Below are positions 61,093 through 64,000 of a DNA stretch of 64,000 nt, in pieces. The notes below the pieces were generated by a model. That model did not search any database and was not told where the DNA came from. It saw nothing but the letters and a program-made list of their open reading frames with translations. Position numbers and translations under genes: made by a program. Where the stretch lies: assembly GCF_023734095.1 (NCBI RefSeq), contig NZ_AP024620.1, positions 2,352,501 to 2,416,500 on the forward strand, in the 5' to 3' direction. Each line of letters begins with the position of its first letter. The stretch's first letter is position 1. This DNA is from Moorella sp. Hama-1 (lineage in GTDB: Bacteria; Bacillota; DSM-521; Neomoorellales; Neomoorellaceae).

Positions 61093-62376
61093 CTAGCGGC
61101 TAAGGTTCTCCCGTATAAGCTCAATCGTTAATAACACATTTCTCAAGATGTGATAGGGGTCTTTAACCGGTAAAGCAACGACTTTCTGGATCGGCTTGCC
61201 TGTACGGTCACGGATTTGGATCCATTCTCCAACAGTTTCATCGGGATTGGGGAATGTGGTAAACACATGCGTGTGCGTTTTCTCATAGAGCCGGAGAAAA
61301 GTTTCATCACCTGTTACGCTATACATCAGCAAAGTTGTATACAATGCCTCCGAATGAGGCCACCATAGCTTTGTATCCCAGGTATCGAGGATCAGCTTCT
61401 CATAAGGATCACCGTTTGTTGTCCCTTGGGGCTTACCTCCCTGGCGATTTACAAAACGGAGAAGCCCACCGTATTCAGGGTCCCATCCTAATTCAAAGGC
61501 TCGCTTCACAGCCTTAGCTGCTTTATGGGTCCAATCCGTCCCGCCAAGCTTTCGCACATTTTGTATAATAAACCACATGCATTCGATAGTATGGCCAGGG
61601 TTAACATGCCGACAAAGAACGGTATCTTGAAGAGGAGAGCCTTCAGGTGCCAGCAACTCGGTAATTGTGCCATCTGCATTGTAAAAAACCGTCATAATGT
61701 CATTGGCGTGGCCCAGAGCCGCTTGTTTGAGTTCTTGTCTTCGCGGATGTTTTAAGTAAGACAAAGCCTCATACAGTTCATGTGTCACATTGAGCATGAT
61801 CATCGAGACAGAATGCGCCTGTACTCCTTCCGGGATCGGATAAGGTTCACTGCGCAGGTTCTTTTGCTTAAGGCGTTTCACAATCTGATCATACAGGATA
61901 AGGGCTTTCTTAAGGATTTCGGTATCCCGTGTGGCCTTTACATACTCGGAAAATCCAAGAACTACAAAACAATCGGCATAAAAACTTGTATCATATCCTT
62001 GTCCGGGTATCTCCTCGACTGGCTCACCGGTTTCGGTAAGGACAAAAGCACAGTTTCCGTTTTCCAGTACAGCATGCTGCCACAAAAAATCAACAGTTTT
62101 CTTTGCTTGCACGAGGTAGAATTCGGGTTCTTCCGATAAAAGTCCTGCTTGACTTATACGGGCGATTCTGGACCAGATCCAAATAAACCGCCCTTGTGAC
62201 CACGTATATTTGTTTTTACTCATTAATTGAGTTCCGGTGTTATCAAAGCATGTGAAAATCCCGCCATGTTCGTTGTCGACCGCACGTTTCCAGAAGGGAA
62301 GCAAAGTTTTGGTAGCATGTTCGCGATAAAAGTCAAGCAGGCCCGCGTTAAACACACTTTCTCCTTGGTTTAACAT
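61093..62376 (-). CDS. AGE-family epimerase (N-acylglucosamine 2-epimerase-like)
   Basis: 427 residues from ATG 62376 (GGGAGG upstream). An (alpha/alpha)6-barrel of the AGE/renin-binding-protein family: FTCFDNTG, SQGRFIWIWSRI, GHTIECMWFI (catalytic His region), WDTKLWWPHSEAL (second His). It likely interconverts N-acetylmannosamine and N-acetylglucosamine before NagA/NagB. Related members act on cellobiose or mannose, so specificity is open. Confidence 0.88.
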   Translation of the reverse strand: MLNQGESVFNAGLLDFYREHATKTLLPFWKRAVDNEHGGIFTCFDNTGTQLMSKNKYTWSQGRFIWIWSRIARISQAGLLSEEPEFYLVQAKKTVDFLWQHAVLENGNCAFVLTETGEPVEEIPGQGYDTSFYADCFVVLGFSEYVKATRDTEILKKALILYDQIVKRLKQKNLRSEPYPIPEGVQAHSVSMIMLNVTHELYEALSYLKHPRRQELKQAALGHANDIMTVFYNADGTITELLAPEGSPLQDTVLCRHVNPGHTIECMWFIIQNVRKLGGTDWTHKAAKAVKRAFELGWDPEYGGLLRFVNRQGGKPQGTTNGDPYEKLILDTWDTKLWWPHSEALYTTLLMYSVTGDETFLRLYEKTHTHVFTTFPNPDETVGEWIQIRDRTGKPIQKVVALPVKDPYHILRNVLLTIELIRENLSR

Positions 62377-62400
62377 GTTTTCCTCCCTCATTTCATTTAA

Positions 62401-62449
62401 ATTTAGTCATCGAACACCGAACGTTGGGTTTGGTGTTCGATGACTAAAT
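62401..62449. repeat. Perfect 18-bp inverted repeat between symporter and epimerase genes
   Basis: ATTTAGTCATCGAACACC (62401-62418) pairs perfectly with GGTGTTCGATGACTAAAT (62432-62449) around a 13-base loop. In the mRNA it forms a strong hairpin 25 bases before the epimerase start. Without a T-run it is more likely an operator or an mRNA-stabilising/processing element than a terminator. Confidence 0.88.
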
Positions 62450-62528
62450 AAAAGGATCCTTCATTAAAAAATTTCTTGTTATTTAGAGGTAAATCCTTCC
62501 TGATGAAATTTTACCTTACCAAGGATTA

Positions 62529-64000
62529 TTAAGCTGTCGGTTTAGATATGGAATCGTAGCTTAACGCCTCCATCATATGACTGACTTCTGCAGGCAATTC
62601 CCGTCCGCGAGAAAGCAGTCCAAGAAGGACAAATAACACCATGGAAACAAGAACCGGCATCGCAACCGTTACGGCAAGACTGGATGCAAAGGCATATTTA
62701 ACAACGGCAAATGCAATAATTCCCCCGACCCAGGATACAATAGCTGCAGTAACGCCACTATGTCTGAAAGCCGGTAACAGTCCGAAGAGCATTGGAATTG
62801 AAATTGGGCCAACCAGGGCACCAAACCAGGTCAGAATAAGACCCAAAACCCCGCCGAATTTGTCCTGCTCGGCGGCTATAACCATTGTGAGCGCAATGAA
62901 GATAAACGTGGTAACCCGGGCCGCTTTCAAAGAACTTTCACTGGAAAAATTACGGGCTTTTTCCCAAATGACTGGAAGGATGTCCCGTGTTATAACGGCT
63001 GAAATGGCATTGGCATCCGACGTAGTCATGGCCATCGTATGACTAAACATACCAGCTAATACCAGACCGACTAAGCCGGGCGGCAAAAGATTTTTGGCCA
63101 ACATTGCATAGGATTGGCTGGGGTCCTTTAATCCTGGTAAAAGAAGTGGCGCAGCCCACATCGGAAAGAAGAGGACGAGAGGCCAGAGCAAGTACAAGAA
63201 GCCGGAAAGAAGGGCCGCTTTACGGGCCTCTGCACCAGTAGGTGCAGCAATATAGCGTTGTGCCAGGTTCCAGGTTCCTCCGTTATAACTGAGGAAGTCA
63301 ATCAACAAGTACGCTAGGAAGAAACTCAACGTAAATGGGCCTGTCAAGGGGTAATGATGGCTCGGGGGCAACTGGTTCCAAATCCCGAAAATTGCACCCA
63401 AACCGCCAAACTTGGCTAAAACAATAAAGAACAGAACGAGTCCTGCCGCTAATTGAATAACAAACTGGGCAAAATCAGTTAAAGCATCTGCCCATAATCC
63501 GCCAATGGTACAATAGATCAAAGAAACCCCGCCCGTTAAAATAATCCCAACAATCAATGGAAGACCGGTAAATACTTGCAGGATGATAGCGACGGCAGCC
63601 CATTTGGCTCCGACGTCAAAAACCTTGAGCAAGGCACCGCTCCAAGCCATCAACTGTTGAGTCGGGACATTGTATCGGGTTGCTAAGTACTCCATCGGGG
63701 AACCGATATTATACCGTGCCCGTAATCGGGCCCATCTCGGTGCGATGGTAAATGCGCCGAAAAACACTGCAATAGACACTGGAATAGCCCACCAGACATA
63801 AAGGGTAAAACCGTACGTATAAGCGACTGCAGCATAACCGACAAATACAACTGCACTATAACCGGACATATGGTGCGAAACCCCAGAAAGCCACCACGGC
63901 ATTTTCCCTCCCGCAGTAAAGTAGTCATGGGAGTCACGGATTTGACGATGCGACCAAATCCCGATTCCAACCATAACTAGAAAAAAGAGTCCCAATACAA
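62529..64000 (-). CDS. Sodium:solute symporter (SSS family), 5' end outside the window
   Basis: At least 488 residues, about 13 membrane helices. SSS-family motifs: SRQ-like N-terminal region ending HDYFTAGGKMPWWLSGVSHHMSG, the conserved GGLWADALTDFAQF, and SYNGGTWNLAQRYIAAP. The reading frame is open to the window edge, and a TTG at 63995 is unlikely to be the real start; the first helix is probably beyond 64000. It is the first visible gene of the amino-sugar operon and imports an unphosphorylated sugar or sialic-acid-like compound with Na+. Confidence 0.9.
   Translation of the reverse strand, partial: VLGLFFLVMVGIGIWSHRQIRDSHDYFTAGGKMPWWLSGVSHHMSGYSAVVFVGYAAVAYTYGFTLYVWWAIPVSIAVFFGAFTIAPRWARLRARYNIGSPMEYLATRYNVPTQQLMAWSGALLKVFDVGAKWAAVAIILQVFTGLPLIVGIILTGGVSLIYCTIGGLWADALTDFAQFVIQLAAGLVLFFIVLAKFGGLGAIFGIWNQLPPSHHYPLTGPFTLSFFLAYLLIDFLSYNGGTWNLAQRYIAAPTGAEARKAALLSGFLYLLWPLVLFFPMWAAPLLLPGLKDPSQSYAMLAKNLLPPGLVGLVLAGMFSHTMAMTTSDANAISAVITRDILPVIWEKARNFSSESSLKAARVTTFIFIALTMVIAAEQDKFGGVLGLILTWFGALVGPISIPMLFGLLPAFRHSGVTAAIVSWVGGIIAFAVVKYAFASSLAVTVAMPVLVSMVLFVLLGLLSRGRELPAEVSHMMEALSYDSISKPTA

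Noticed and set aside
1-64000. CRISPR arrays, tRNA or rRNA genes, complete insertion sequences or prophage genes
   Set aside because: I saw no regularly spaced repeats, no tRNA-like T-arm/anticodon patterns, and no intact transposase, integrase or phage structural gene; only fragments and non-coding repeats are present.

Overview
The window looks like chromosomal DNA of a strictly anaerobic, probably thermophilic, Gram-positive Clostridia-type bacterium; the general character (GC-rich for a Firmicute, a four-subunit 2-oxoacid:ferredoxin oxidoreductase, an AOR-type ferredoxin remnant, a nickel-pincer LarA homologue, lipoprotein-anchored ABC importers, UroD-family methyltransferase-like proteins) suggests a Moorella-like acetogen. 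That assignment is inference: no rRNA, tRNA or other marker gene lies in the window. Most of it is accessory catabolic DNA.

Region A (about 0.3-21 kb). A GntR regulator drives a long leftward operon: PFK-family kinase, CUT1 sugar ABC importer (ATPase, two paralogous binding lipoproteins, two permeases), a UroD-family protein, an L-fucose-isomerase-like enzyme, an NhaC-like antiporter broken by an in-frame TAA, a Gfo/Idh/MocA oxidoreductase and a metal-site-defective M24 hydrolase. Divergent from it, sharing one promoter/operator block, is a class II ketose-bisphosphate aldolase, followed after a toxin-antitoxin pair by a divergent triosephosphate isomerase. Together these give import, isomerisation, phosphorylation, aldol cleavage and triose isomerisation for an unidentified sugar. 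Next comes a LarA-GntR-TauE/SafE-DUF1634 module.

Region B (21-39 kb). Housekeeping and mixed genes: an XPB-type helicase with its partner protein, a second close GntR paralogue, trpS, hicAB, an aldehyde dehydrogenase, a decayed ferredoxin, an unidentified structured RNA with its own promoter and terminator ahead of a thioesterase, a DUF4160/DUF2442 pair, the oxidoreductase operon (gamma-delta-alpha-beta), a nucleotidyltransferase/phosphomannomutase-like fusion, and an amidohydrolase.

Region C (39.5-56.5 kb). A strip of gene debris (antitoxin/PIN toxin remnant, 3' fragment of an altronate dehydratase) leads into a leftward operon with a LacI regulator, a Liv-type ABC importer, a UroD-like protein, a zinc alcohol dehydrogenase, a broken cupin, a fumarate-reductase-like flavoprotein and an Old-Yellow-Enzyme-like reductase. 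Then follows a hexuronate/inositol-type set (iolB, uxaB, uxaA).

Region D (56.7-64 kb). An amino-sugar island of visibly lower GC: SSS-family symporter (cut by the window end), AGE-family epimerase, short ceramidase-like protein, NagB, NagA-like deacetylase and an SIS-domain protein. Its left edge is a frameshifted, truncated SDR gene abutting a long palindromic repeat whose second copy, in the opposite orientation, lies at 37.6 kb. The repeat therefore marks a probable recombination or insertion boundary.
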